Of a stretch of 19,084 bases of DNA, positions 1 to 6,440 are shown one piece after another; position 1 is the first letter of the stretch; each line of letters begins with the position of its first letter. The notes below the pieces were generated by a model. The model made no database searches and was not told where the DNA came from. It was given only the letters and a program-made list of their open reading frames with translations. Source of the stretch: DASPPF01 sp032906705. GTDB lineage: Archaea > Thermoproteota > Nitrososphaeria > Nitrososphaerales > Gagatemarchaeaceae. Location: positions 1 through 19,084 of the forward strand of contig JAJTZC010000024.1 of the NCBI GenBank assembly GCA_032906705.1, written 5' to 3'. The position numbers and the translations under genes are program-made.

Positions 1-135
1 CTCCTTGGCGAGGAGGCGGAGGAGCGCTTCGGGGGCGACAGGCTTCATCGTCTTCGGGTCGAGCGGGGGTGGGAGAGGCTCGGGAAGGTCGTGGAGAATA
101 TTGTAGAAGTTCTTTGGGAGCTCGTCCGGGCGCAT
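1..135 (-). CDS. trpB2: TrpB2-type tryptophan synthase beta chain, N-terminal fragment (continues past left edge)
   Basis: The reverse strand from the ATG at 133-135 reads as an open frame to the window edge. It encodes an N-terminus containing NFYNILHDLPEPLPPPLDP and then KPVAPEALL. The pattern W/F-YNI-x-x-DLPEPLPPPL-P followed by a (V/I)(A/S)PE segment is characteristic of the N-terminus of TrpB2 (COG1350), a PLP enzyme that condenses indole and serine into tryptophan. Only the first 45 residues are visible, so the PLP lysine cannot be checked. The gene is divergent from the ACT-domain gene at 245. The family call rests on this short signature and on my recollection of the family. Confidence 0.75.
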   Translation of the reverse strand, partial: MRPDELPKNFYNILHDLPEPLPPPLDPKTMKPVAPEALLRLLAKE

Positions 136-244
136 GATAGATTTCAGCTGTGTCCTGCTCACGCCGACATCCGATTGCTCGACGGATATATACATTCATG
201 CTCTGAAGTGTGCATAATCGCTATCCGAATGAGAAGGCTCATTA
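136..244. promoter_or_regulatory. Divergent promoter region between trpB2 and the ACT-domain gene
   Basis: This 109-base spacer separates two divergent starts. A TATA-like ggatatatac at 184-193 lies about 50 bases before the leftward ATG at 135, leaving a short leader of about 25 bases. A second AT-rich word, gcataatcgc at about 211-220, lies about 28 bases before the rightward ATG at 245, the spacing expected of an archaeal leaderless promoter. The assignment rests on position and composition only. Confidence 0.45.
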
Positions 245-775
245 ATGCACAGACTTGGCAACGCTAATGTGTGGCCGAGCATCAAGAAACAGTTCTCGAG
301 GCAAATCGTAAGGACAGACATCGTAAAGAAAATGATTGAGTGCGGGATGCGGGTTTCTGATGACTCGAAGATCTACGTCGCCGACGTCGAGGTCGACTAC
401 TCCGCTCTCGCCAGGGCAGTGGACGTGGACAGGAGAGTGGTCAAGCAGACCGTCGAGCAAATACGGGGGAACAGGTTCCTTTACGCCATCTTCTCCCAGA
501 CCCTGCCGCTCGGGGCAAGCCTAGTCAATGTTGTCGCTCTTCTCGGCTACACGGCGATAGTGGTGGAGGCTGACCCGAAGTCGCCGGGGGTAATGGCGGG
601 TGTCGCCGCCTGCCTTTCCAAGAATGGGATGGTCGTGAGGCAGGCGCTGGCTGACGACCCTGACATGGTTCCTGACGCAAGGATGACCCTGGTCGTGGAG
701 GGCCAGCTCACGGGGAAGGCCATGGAAGAACTCAATGAGCTTAAGACAGTGAAGAGCATAAAGATACTGAAGTGA
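245..775 (+). CDS. COG2061-like ACT-domain regulator (predicted allosteric regulator of homoserine dehydrogenase)
   Basis: This 176-aa soluble protein has two parts. Residues 1-75 are helical and HTH-like (VDYSALARAVDVDRRVVKQT resembles a helix-turn-helix that follows residues used in DNA or partner binding). Residues about 95-176 have the ACT pattern, with a hydrophobic strand LVNVVALLGYTAIVVEAD, a PGVMAGVAACL helix, a second strand TLVVEG and a terminal strand SIKIL. ACT domains bind small ligands, commonly amino acids. COG2061 proteins are annotated as predicted regulators of homoserine dehydrogenase. The ATG at 245 has a TATA-like box about 28 bases upstream. The stop at 773-775 is one base before the TTG start of the kinase gene, so the two are probably co-transcribed. 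The ligand is unknown. Confidence 0.75.
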   Translation: MHRLGNANVWPSIKKQFSRQIVRTDIVKKMIECGMRVSDDSKIYVADVEVDYSALARAVDVDRRVVKQTVEQIRGNRFLYAIFSQTLPLGASLVNVVALLGYTAIVVEADPKSPGVMAGVAACLSKNGMVVRQALADDPDMVPDARMTLVVEGQLTGKAMEELNELKTVKSIKILK

Positions 776-776
776 G

Positions 777-1742
777 TTGGCGCAGCAGAGATACGACGCC
801 GCTGTGATGCACGACTTCTTTGTCGACAGGTTGGTCCACGTCCAGAGCCTCGACGAATTGCTGGGCCTGGCGAAGGCGAAGTCAAGGGAGGGGGGCGGGA
901 GTATTCATGATGTCGAGCAGGAGGAGGTGATCGGGGGCAATGCGGTAAACATGGCGCACGCCTTGGGCGAACTAGGAGCGAAGGTCCTGCTCATCACCCA
1001 CAGCGACGCTGAACACGAAGGACTACTTCGGAAGGCGTTCAAGAGACCAAGCGTCAAGGTGCGAATCAAGCCGCAGCCGCCGGGATTGACCGTCGCGCTG
1101 GAAGAAAGCGTGAACGTCATGGTCAGCGATTCGGGAGGGGCCGCCCGTTTCCCTCCTCGGCTTCTCACTGAGGACGACTGGGAATCGCTCAAGCGTTCCA
1201 GAATCGTCTGCTCGGTCAACTGGGCCGCCAATGCACATGGGACCGAGCTTCTCATTACGCTGAGAAGAAACCTCGGGGAAAAAGCAGTGCTCTATCTCGC
1301 CACCTCGGATGTCCGGGACAGGAGGCAGAAGTACGCGGACCTCATCGCGCGGATGAGGAGACGCCGATTGGTTGACTGGCTCAGCGTGAACGAGGATGAG
1401 GCGAGGTCGACCATCAAGGCGCTCGGGATTGTCGCCCCCGACTCAAGAAAAATGTGCAGAGCAATCTCAGATGAGCTCGGCATAAGGGTCGACGTGCACG
1501 CGGAGCGAGCATCCTACACAGCGCTTGACGGAGACTCGGTTGAGCTACGGACTGACCATGTAAAGCCGAAGCGTCGCACAGGGGCAGGAGACGTCTGGGA
1601 CGCAGGCTCAGTCTACGCCTTCCTGAAGGGGATGCGAGACGAACAGAGGCTTGCGTTCGCGAATGCCGCGGCCAAGCTCTACCTGCTCTCTGAAAATGTG
1701 GCGCCTCCTTCTCTCTGGCAGGTCGCCAGGCTCGTCAGCTGA
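777..1742 (+). CDS. PfkB/ribokinase-family sugar or nucleoside kinase
   Basis: This 321-aa ATP-dependent kinase belongs to the PfkB family, which phosphorylates sugars, nucleosides or related alcohols. Residues 53-70 carry the substrate-side glycine motif (GGNAVNMAHALGELGAKV). Residues 268-276 carry the signature TGAGDVWDA, in which GAGD supplies the anion hole and the catalytic aspartate (D272). The TTG at 777-779 is chosen because it puts the first strand (YDAAVMHDFFVDRLV) at the usual position and leaves one base after the previous stop. An ATG at 807 would remove part of that strand. The length is normal for the family. The gene ends directly against the convergent gene at 1743. The substrate cannot be told from sequence. 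Confidence 0.85.
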   Translation: MAQQRYDAAVMHDFFVDRLVHVQSLDELLGLAKAKSREGGGSIHDVEQEEVIGGNAVNMAHALGELGAKVLLITHSDAEHEGLLRKAFKRPSVKVRIKPQPPGLTVALEESVNVMVSDSGGAARFPPRLLTEDDWESLKRSRIVCSVNWAANAHGTELLITLRRNLGEKAVLYLATSDVRDRRQKYADLIARMRRRRLVDWLSVNEDEARSTIKALGIVAPDSRKMCRAISDELGIRVDVHAERASYTALDGDSVELRTDHVKPKRRTGAGDVWDAGSVYAFLKGMRDEQRLAFANAAAKLYLLSENVAPPSLWQVARLVS

Positions 1743-2333
1743 CTACTTCTCGAGCATCCGAGAGAATGTCCACGCCACCGTGCTGAGAATCTCGTTGAGC
1801 CTGGCCTTCTCCCTGTAGTTCTCAACGATCAGCTTGCTTATCCCGCCGTTCGACTCCTCTACATCGAACTTCAGCTCGCGGCCTTTGCCCAGCCTCCCGG
1901 AAGTTACCAGCTCCTGGTCCGTGCTCCGCATTCCCTGCAGAATCTTTGTGATCAAGAAAGTCTTGAACGGGGCGGTGCTCTGCTGCAACTTCACTCCCGC
2001 CCGAGGCTCGATTGACACACTGTCCGAGGTCACTGCGGCGGTGGCAATCACGTCTCCTCCCTTGTCCCTCTTCAGTTCACGGGTCTCCACAATCTCCTTG
2101 CCTTCGTCGAGGAGCTCGATTGCTGGCCTGAAGGTCGAGGCCCTGAGGGAGTCATCGACCAAAGCGAGGGTCTCCTTGAGCCTCTCGATCTCCTCTTGGA
2201 GTTCAGCGACGCGGTTTTCCAGCCAGAGCTTTAGCTCTGCTGCTTTCTTCACCTGCTCCTCAGAAGCTGCCACGAATCCACGGTCATCTTGACGCGCTAA
2301 AAAGTTTCGTGAAGAGACAGTCGTGTAGGCCAC
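1743..2333 (-). CDS. Conserved-type hypothetical protein with N-terminal coiled coil
   Basis: This 196-aa soluble protein starts at a GTG (2331-2333). Residues about 24-65 form a predicted coiled coil rich in E, K and L (VKKAAELKLWLENRVAELQ, then EEIERLKETLALVDDSL). The rest is a mixed alpha/beta domain ending in a helix (LNEILSTVAWTFSRMLEK). There are no cysteines, signal peptide or membrane segment. I do not recognise a named family, although proteins of this build (coiled coil plus a small globular domain) are common among conserved archaeal hypotheticals. The gene is convergent with the kinase with no spacer, and its start overlaps the promoter side of the divergent membrane gene. Confidence 0.7.
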   Translation of the reverse strand: MAYTTVSSRNFLARQDDRGFVAASEEQVKKAAELKLWLENRVAELQEEIERLKETLALVDDSLRASTFRPAIELLDEGKEIVETRELKRDKGGDVIATAAVTSDSVSIEPRAGVKLQQSTAPFKTFLITKILQGMRSTDQELVTSGRLGKGRELKFDVEESNGGISKLIVENYREKARLNEILSTVAWTFSRMLEK

Positions 2334-2365
2334 AGGCGACTGAAAGTGTTAAGACGCCAAGGGAA

Positions 2366-3109
2366 ATGCTCTGGCTGATGCTGCACACCAAGCGGAGGTC
2401 CAATCTCGTGGCCACTGCCTCCGTCTTCGCGGGCCTCTTCGCTCTCCTCGGCGCAATTCCGGTTTCGCCGTATGTCGTTGGCCCAGGCTACTTGCCCGCA
2501 AACAAGGTCGTCGCGCCCCTCGCAGGAATGTTGTTCGGACCGTCCGCGGGAGGGCTCTCGGTCGTGATAGGTAGTTTGATTGACTTCGCGTACAAAGGGC
2601 AGGTCAGGTACGATACACTGTTTGCCGACCTCGCAGTCACTGTTACGGCGGCACTTGCCTACACGGGAAGGAGGAGGGCCGCTTTTGCGCTGCCGCTCCT
2701 GTTGCTCGTATGGTTTTCATTTGATCCCCTTTCAGTGGTCCTAATTCAGGTGGCGGGCGTTCAGGTGCCGTTCGCATGGATGCACATCATTTCGTTGGCG
2801 GCTTTCGGCGCGGCTCTGCTGATGGAAAGCAGGGGTGCTCTTGGCAAGCTGGGACCTGCTTTCGTTGGAGCCACAAGCTTCGCGTCGCTCATGTGTGGAC
2901 AGATTGCGGGGACCCTGGTGGGTGAGACGTTGGTCAGGCTTAACGGCGCCGGCGGCCTGACGGCTGAAGGGTGGCAGGGCCTGATGCTACTCTTCTTCTA
3001 CAGGTACCCGTTGGAACGAGCTTTCTATACCGTCGCCGCCGTCTTGGTCGCTCTGCCGGTGCTGAGAAGTCTCTCAAAGATGCGGAAGAGCACGCCTATA
3101 GCTTCCTGA
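2366..3109 (+). CDS. Integral membrane protein resembling an ECF-transporter S component
   Basis: About 247 residues with five to six hydrophobic segments: VATASVFAGLFALLGAIPV, an APLAGMLFGPSAGGLSVVIG segment, FALPLLLLVWFSF, an IISLAAFGAALLM helix, and a C-terminal YTVAAVLVALPVL helix. The small-residue segment (LAGMLFGPSAGGLSVVIGSL, then DFA) is like those in S components of vitamin ECF transporters, which bind a vitamin or metal and dock to a shared EcfT/EcfA module. No such module is visible here, so this would be a solitary S component. I prefer the ATG at 2366; a GTG at 2309 would add 19 charged residues and overlap the divergent gene, and an ATG at 2378 is also possible. The 3' end overlaps the convergent dehydrogenase by 14 bases. 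Confidence 0.6.
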   Translation: MLWLMLHTKRRSNLVATASVFAGLFALLGAIPVSPYVVGPGYLPANKVVAPLAGMLFGPSAGGLSVVIGSLIDFAYKGQVRYDTLFADLAVTVTAALAYTGRRRAAFALPLLLLVWFSFDPLSVVLIQVAGVQVPFAWMHIISLAAFGAALLMESRGALGKLGPAFVGATSFASLMCGQIAGTLVGETLVRLNGAGGLTAEGWQGLMLLFFYRYPLERAFYTVAAVLVALPVLRSLSKMRKSTPIAS

Positions 3110-4106
3110 CTATCGCCCGGGACATTTCTCTGGTGCCCGCGGTCCCACCAAGGTCGTACGTCAGAGTCTTGCCCCCCTCGATGACCTCCCTGGTGGCACG
3201 GAAAATCGCAGCTGACGCTTCCTTCTCCCCCAAATACTCAAGCATCCAAGCCGCTGAGAGGACTGTCGCCGTGGGGTTGACCTTGTCGAGTCCTTTGTAT
3301 TTCGGGGTGCTACCGTGGGCCGGTTCGAACATTGCATAGCGATCGCCGAAGTTTCCCGAGTAGACCACGCCTATGCTCCCTATCAGGCCAGACGCTTCTT
3401 CGGACATGACATCCATGAACAGGTTCGTGCCGACGATGACGTTCTCGTTGAACCTCTGCGGGTTCTTGATCAGCTGCTGCGCAAAGTTGTCGATGAAGAT
3501 GTCCTCGAGTTCGATTCCGGGGTAGCCCTTTGCCGACTCCCGCGCGCAATCCAGGAAGAGCCCATCACTCACCTTGAGGATGTTCGCCTTTGAGATGGCG
3601 ACCACCCTCTTCCAGCCGCGCTTCTTTGCCTCCTCAAACGCGAAACGCGTAACTTTGAGGGACTTCTGCTTCGTGATCAGCCTTATCGCGATGGCTACGT
3701 CGTCGGACAGCCTGTGCTCGATACCCACGTAGAGCCCCTCGGTCGCTTCCCTGATGACGACGAAGTCTACTTCGCCGAGCGGGCCCACTTGTCCGGGAAA
3801 TGTCTTCACAGGCCGCACGTTGGCATAGAGGTTGAACTTCTGCCTGATGCTCACGGCGACACTCCTAGGAGTGCCAGGAACCGGGTACGTTGTCGATGGC
3901 CCCTTCAGGCAGCAGTCGGAGTTCTCAAGGATCCTCCACGTCTCGTCCGGGATGAAGCTCGGTCCCTTTGCCTTCTCCCACCACTCCGCCCCTGCCTCGC
4001 ACGGCACGAGCTCGACTCGGGCCCCGCTAGCCTTGACGACCTCCAAGGCCGCAGCAATCAGCTCGGGCCCGGTGCCGTCCCCCTTGATCAGTGCGACCTT
4101 CTTCAC
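3096..4106 (-). CDS. Isocitrate/isopropylmalate dehydrogenase family enzyme, with isocitrate/NADP-like signatures
   Basis: This 336-aa beta-decarboxylating dehydrogenase starts with GTG at 4104-4106. Visible motifs are KGDGTGPEL (9-17), the substrate loop RSVAVSIRQ (81-89) followed by NLYANVRPVK, REATEGLYVG, the SKANILKVSDG segment and the cofactor loop HGSTPKYKGLDKVNP (264-278). S82 and R88 match the phosphorylatable Ser and the Arg that contact isocitrate in E. coli Icd. K269-Y270 match Lys344-Tyr345, which select NADP there; isopropylmalate dehydrogenases usually have D-I at this place. The Asn that follows the Ser in Icd is Ala here, and the length is short and LeuB-like, so substrate remains uncertain (isocitrate favoured). 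A TATA-like ttaaatc lies at 4140-4146, just host-side of the attachment core at 4161, so the inserted element leaves this promoter intact. Confidence 0.85.
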   Translation of the reverse strand: MKKVALIKGDGTGPELIAAALEVVKASGARVELVPCEAGAEWWEKAKGPSFIPDETWRILENSDCCLKGPSTTYPVPGTPRSVAVSIRQKFNLYANVRPVKTFPGQVGPLGEVDFVVIREATEGLYVGIEHRLSDDVAIAIRLITKQKSLKVTRFAFEEAKKRGWKRVVAISKANILKVSDGLFLDCARESAKGYPGIELEDIFIDNFAQQLIKNPQRFNENVIVGTNLFMDVMSEEASGLIGSIGVVYSGNFGDRYAMFEPAHGSTPKYKGLDKVNPTATVLSAAWMLEYLGEKEASAAIFRATREVIEGGKTLTYDLGGTAGTREMSRAIVRKL

Positions 4107-4160
4107 GGATCCCGTCGCCTCGCGCTTCCAGACCTGTTCTTAAATCGGTTTCATCTGTTC

Positions 4161-4175
4161 AGCCCGTTATCTCGA
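4161..4175. repeat. Left attachment core (attL)
   Basis: agcccgttatctcga here matches agccctttatctcga at 10448-10462 at 14 of 15 positions. On the reverse strand in the acylphosphatase frame it reads E-I-T-G-stop (TGA at 4159-4161), against E-I-K-G-stop (TAA) at the right end. That is what is expected if this copy holds the displaced original 3' end of the target gene. Confidence 0.8.
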
Positions 4176-4279
4176 TATGAGGCTCTCCCTATGGGAGAGC
4201 TTCTATTACCGATTGGTAGGGGGGGTATTGTCTCTTTCTGTGGTGGTCCCGTTGTTTCGGTTGTCATATCTTCGGGCAT
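4176..4279 (-). CDS. Integrase N-terminal piece (intN), separated from intC by integration
   Basis: The reverse strand from the ATG at 4277-4279 (a second in-frame ATG lies at 4265-4267) is open through the left attachment core. It encodes 35 residues before the core, beginning MPEDMTTETTGPP and ending IGRASY. The frame matches exactly the phase of the integrase frame that enters the right core at 10462, so circularisation would give one 425-aa integrase. Upstream of the ATG the reverse strand has AT-rich words (cttatcag, attttagg) within 20-40 bases that could serve as a promoter. In the integrated state this is a 5' stub whose frame runs through the core only to the TGA region beyond it. 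Phase and start codon are read from sequence; function as intN is inferred from the SSV model. Confidence 0.75.
4182..4200. repeat. Perfect 8-3-8 inverted repeat next to attL
   Basis: gctctccc, loop tat, gggagagc: a perfect hairpin or dyad seven bases inside the left core, within the intN coding stub. A closely related dyad (tctcccgatagggaga) occurs at 4485-4500. It could be an integrase arm site or an operator for int. Confidence 0.6.
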
Positions 4280-4316
4280 GAAATAGTGGTATTGCTGATA
4301 AGCGTTGTTGCCTAAA

Positions 4317-4370
4317 ATGCCGTAAATGATATCCAGAAAGCCGTAGAAAATACCAAGATGCCGTAAGGCC
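4317..4370. repeat. Three iteron-like gccgta repeats
   Basis: The word gccgta recurs at 4319-4324, 4340-4345 and 4360-4365, in the contexts atgccgtaaatg, aagccgtagaaa and atgccgtaagg. The spacing is 21 and 20 bases, two helical turns, so the copies face the same side of the DNA. They lie just upstream of the intN start on the reverse strand. They could be operators for int or iterons for Rep. Confidence 0.45.
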
Positions 4371-4484
4371 GATTGGTGTTTCTAGCTCGGTTATTGCGCT
4401 TCGAGTATGTGGGCTCTGCGAGTATTTTGGACGCTTCAGCGTGGAACGGGCTTTATCGCTTTGCGGTGGATTCGTGTTGTTCTT

Positions 4485-4500
4485 TCTCCCGATAGGGAGA
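4485..4500. repeat. Inverted repeat related to the dyad at 4182-4200
   Basis: tctccc, loop gata, gggaga: a 6-4-6 perfect hairpin. The reverse complement of the 4182-4200 dyad shares the core tctcccNatagggaga-like sequence with it, so the two probably bind the same protein. Confidence 0.5.
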
Positions 4501-4666
4501 GGATAGGTGAGGGGAGGCCGCGCCTCTCCGATCTGCCCCGCGCCGCGCTCCCCGGTGTTGTTGGTTTGTGTTGGAGTGTAGGGGTTGAGCGTTGGGCGGT
4601 TTATTGGTAGTGTCGGTTTCTAGTGGTGCGGTGATTAGGTATCATCTTGTCAGCCGCATCTTATCC

Positions 4667-4700
4667 AGCGCGATTTCACGCGGTAGCGTGTGTTCGCGCT
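4667..4700. other. Nested stem-loop
   Basis: Outer stem agcgcga (4667-4673) pairs perfectly with tcgcgct (4694-4700). Inside it, cacgc (4677-4681) pairs with gcgtg (4686-4690) around the loop ggta. It is the first of three hairpins within 160 bases. Confidence 0.6.
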
Positions 4701-4766
4701 GTCGAGCGTAGCGAAGTGTTGCGGCGGTGGATGGCATGGCTTGTGGCGTTAGCGATTGGCGTTGTC

Positions 4767-4784
4767 GCGCTACGTTAGTAGCGC
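4767..4784. other. Stem-loop
   Basis: gcgcta (4767-4772), loop cgttag, tagcgc (4779-4784): a perfect six-base-pair stem, twelve bases before the next hairpin. Confidence 0.5.
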
Positions 4785-4795
4785 CTCAGTAGGGT

Positions 4796-4824
4796 CTTGG
4801 GGCGGAGCGTAGCGGAGCCCCAAG
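4796..4824. other. Strong stem-loop, candidate Rep recognition hairpin
   Basis: cttggggc (4796-4803) pairs perfectly with gccccaag (4817-4824) around a 13-base loop, ggagcgtagcgga. The loop word gagcgtagcg also occurs at 4704-4713, between the first two hairpins. Extruded hairpins with an exposed loop are typical of HUH-Rep origins, but no known nick sequence is recognised. Confidence 0.5.
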
Positions 4825-5102
4825 TAAGATGGTTTGTTGCGTTTAGTCTGATGTAGGCGGTTGCGTCTAAGTTTAATGCGGTGGTTGGGTGCGTTTAGTT
4901 GACTAGCGGAGAGAGTTTAGAGAGCCTTTTTGAGCGTTAAGGAGCCTTTGGCGGTTCGTTGTCTTGGTGTATCGGTATGCTTGACCGAGTTAAGGTGGTG
5001 GTTCGTTGGCTTCGCTTTAGTGCGGTTTTACAGGGTTTGATGTTGTGATATGGCTTGTTAGCCAGCAACTTTGAAATAGCCAATACAGATTCTCTCGAAT
5101 CC

Positions 5103-5243
5103 ATGAGAAGTATGAAAAACGATGTTCGTGTGGTTCACGACGAGGAAGGGGAAGTTCTCTTCGAGGTCGGAGATTTTGTAGGTGAAATCTCAGGGGAAGT
5201 TAGCCCGATTCGGGAACCCGATTGGCGAGTGTCTTATCAATAG
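5103..5243 (+). CDS. Small acidic hypothetical protein
   Basis: This 46-aa frame starts at the ATG at 5103; an in-frame TTG at 5055 would add 16 residues. The product is acidic (VVHDEEGEVLFEVGDFVGEI) with an alternating hydrophobic/charged pattern suggesting a small beta domain. There are no cysteines and no membrane segment. The last 44 bases overlap the convergent winged-helix gene. It is a plausible small accessory protein of the element, perhaps a regulator or an anti-host protein, but I recognise no family and it could be spurious. Confidence 0.4.
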   Translation: MRSMKNDVRVVHDEEGEVLFEVGDFVGEISGEVSPIREPDWRVSYQ

Positions 5244-5730
5244 TAGAGTGAGCAAAGCGGAATTCGGGGTGTCGGATTCTGCGTCCGTCTTTTGTGACGG
5301 TTCGTCGGGCGTCTAGGTTATACGTGTGTAACAATTGTTTCGTTTCGTTATACCGCGAGATGAACGCGTTTCCGAGTTCTGTCGTATGATAGATGTATGG
5401 TAATCTCGGTGTCTTGCTAGAAGTGATGTGTGTAGAGACGCCATCAAGTTCGATGTGTCCATTGAGTAGGAGTTCATCTAGAAAGCTTTGAAGCCGTTTT
5501 CGTGGCATGTCTTTCATAGCCTTTCGGACTGCGTGAGTGGTTGAAGGTCTTTGGAGAATTGACAGGATTTCAGACGCCTTTTCTAAGGTGAGGACGGTCA
5601 ATAGGGGAAGGTTTTCCCTTATGTGTTGATAAGCTTTGCTAGTGTTGGGTTGTTCGTGGTTTTGGGTTTGATTCTCATGTTCTACAAGGTGTTCAGGTAG
5701 CATGGCGGGCGGCGGCGGCGGTAAGTTCAT
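5200..5730 (-). CDS. Winged-helix DNA-binding protein of the element
   Basis: Up to 176 residues. The central part (about 40-125) has a winged-helix layout: helices VLTLEKASEILSILQRPST and HAVRKAMKDMPRKRLQSFLD, a third helix FLDELLLNGHIEL and a wing-like strand pair ending YIYHTTELGNAFISRY. That order, ending in 'Y.tTelG..fi..y', is typical of archaeal PadR/MarR-like transcription regulators. The N-terminus is Pro/Gln/Asn rich. Two starts are possible: ATG at 5730 or ATG at 5703. The latter overlaps, base for base, the ATG of the divergent membrane gene at 5702 (c-ATG-type overlap). It is the likely regulator of the divergent rightward operon. Confidence 0.65.
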   Translation of the reverse strand: MNLPPPPPAMLPEHLVEHENQTQNHEQPNTSKAYQHIRENLPLLTVLTLEKASEILSILQRPSTTHAVRKAMKDMPRKRLQSFLDELLLNGHIELDGVSTHITSSKTPRLPYIYHTTELGNAFISRYNETKQLLHTYNLDARRTVTKDGRRIRHPEFRFAHSTIDKTLANRVPESG

Positions 5731-6205
5731 GCTTATCCTGATGCCGCTCGTGATTTATGGGATAATCGTCTGGTATTATTTCGGGAGTTTCAACGTCTCG
5801 CCGTATGCTCCTTACACGGGTTCTAACCCGACTTCTGTGGGTTGCACGAGCTACATGATTCTGTCGGGGATTGGTTGTGGTGGAACCGGGGGTCAAGGGG
5901 TTTTGCAGACGGTGATAGCGAACATAGGTATTGGTTCTCTTACTGTGTTCTCGATGCTCGGTCTTATTCTTGCGATTAGCTTGATTGGGACTGAGGTGAC
6001 GGTTCTTGGGAACAGTATTCAGTTGAAAGGTGCGTCTGTTCACATGATCGTCATGGTCGTTCCGCTGGCCGTCGTGTATGGGTTCTTGTTTGCCGCGGCT
6101 TTGCCTTTCATGGCGACTTGGCCTGTGGGCTTGGGGACGTTGTTGAATGCGTTCTTGGCGTTTCCTTACATCGTCGGAATGTTGGCGATGGCGAGCTATG
6201 GGTGA
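5702..6205 (+). CDS. Four-helix membrane protein with C-terminal domain shared with the next gene
   Basis: This 167-aa integral membrane protein has a glycine run at residues 3-7. TM1 (about 9-27, MLILMPLVIYGIIVWYYF) is followed by a polar loop with two cysteines (GCTSYMILSGIGCGG), then TM2 (about 75-97), TM3 (about 115-135) and TM4 (about 143-163). The last 55 residues (VVPLAVVYGFLFAAALPFM, then GLGTLLNAFLAFPYIVG) align closely with the whole of the next protein, so one arose from the other by duplication. It overlaps the next gene by 8 bases (ATGGGTGA), implying translational coupling. Small multi-helix membrane proteins next to Rep are seen as envelope proteins in membrane viruses; that role is inferred. 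Confidence 0.7.
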   Translation: MAGGGGGKFMLILMPLVIYGIIVWYYFGSFNVSPYAPYTGSNPTSVGCTSYMILSGIGCGGTGGQGVLQTVIANIGIGSLTVFSMLGLILAISLIGTEVTVLGNSIQLKGASVHMIVMVVPLAVVYGFLFAAALPFMATWPVGLGTLLNAFLAFPYIVGMLAMASYG

Positions 6206-6419
6206 AGTTGTTCAGGTAGAGTCTTTTGTTCATTGGATGAAGGAGCGAAAGCGTAAGCTTTTGTTGCGTGTTGTTCCGCTTACGATTGTTTACGGGTTCA
6301 TGTTCATCGCCGCTCTGCCTGTGATGATGTCGTGGTCTGCGGGTCTTGCTGTTGGTTTGAACGCCTTTTTGGCGGTTGTTTATGCCTTTGGGCTGAAGGC
6401 GGTGCTTGGTTCCGCTTGA
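6198..6419 (+). CDS. Two-helix membrane protein, paralogue of the preceding protein
   Basis: This 73-aa protein starts at the ATG 6198-6200, inside the end of the previous gene. A basic stretch (WMKERKRKLLLR) precedes two hydrophobic helices: VVPLTIVYGFMFIAALPVMM and a second at about 47-70 (LAVGLNAFLAVVYAFGLKAV). Identity to the previous protein's C-terminus is clear by eye: VVPL..VYGF.F.AALP.M..W..GL...LNAFLA. Its size and two-helix build resemble hydrophobic coat proteins of spindle-shaped archaeal viruses, whose VP1/VP3 are also paralogues. That is an analogy of architecture; I do not see clear sequence identity to SSV VP1. Confidence 0.7.
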   Translation: MGEVVQVESFVHWMKERKRKLLLRVVPLTIVYGFMFIAALPVMMSWSAGLAVGLNAFLAVVYAFGLKAVLGSA

Positions 6420-6440
6420 GAGCGTATAGCTTCTAGTGGT

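Larger units (their letters stand above)
4371..5054. other. Non-coding G+T-rich region of the element with many hairpins; candidate replication origin
   Basis: No convincing gene is seen in these roughly 680 bases. A 67-codon frame at 4407-4610 has no recognisable features and an unlikely Arg/Trp-rich composition. The stretch holds the dyad tctccc-gata-gggaga (4485-4500), a GC hairpin gaggc-cgc-gcctc (4514-4526) and the stem-loops at 4667-4824. The + strand is heavily G+T biased (43 of 60 bases in the line at 4861). In a rolling-circle element a long untranslated, structured region is where double- and single-strand origins usually lie. No nick site could be assigned. Confidence 0.45.

Noticed and set aside
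4407..4610. 67-codon rightward frame in the left non-coding part of the element
   Set aside because: Arg/Trp/Gly-rich translation with no motif, and it runs through perfect hairpins; the composition fits a chance frame in G+T-rich DNA.
5702..6419. Direct assignment of the membrane proteins as SSV VP1/VP3 homologues
   Set aside because: Size, paralogy and two-helix build agree, but I see no clear shared sequence; kept as a hypothesis only.
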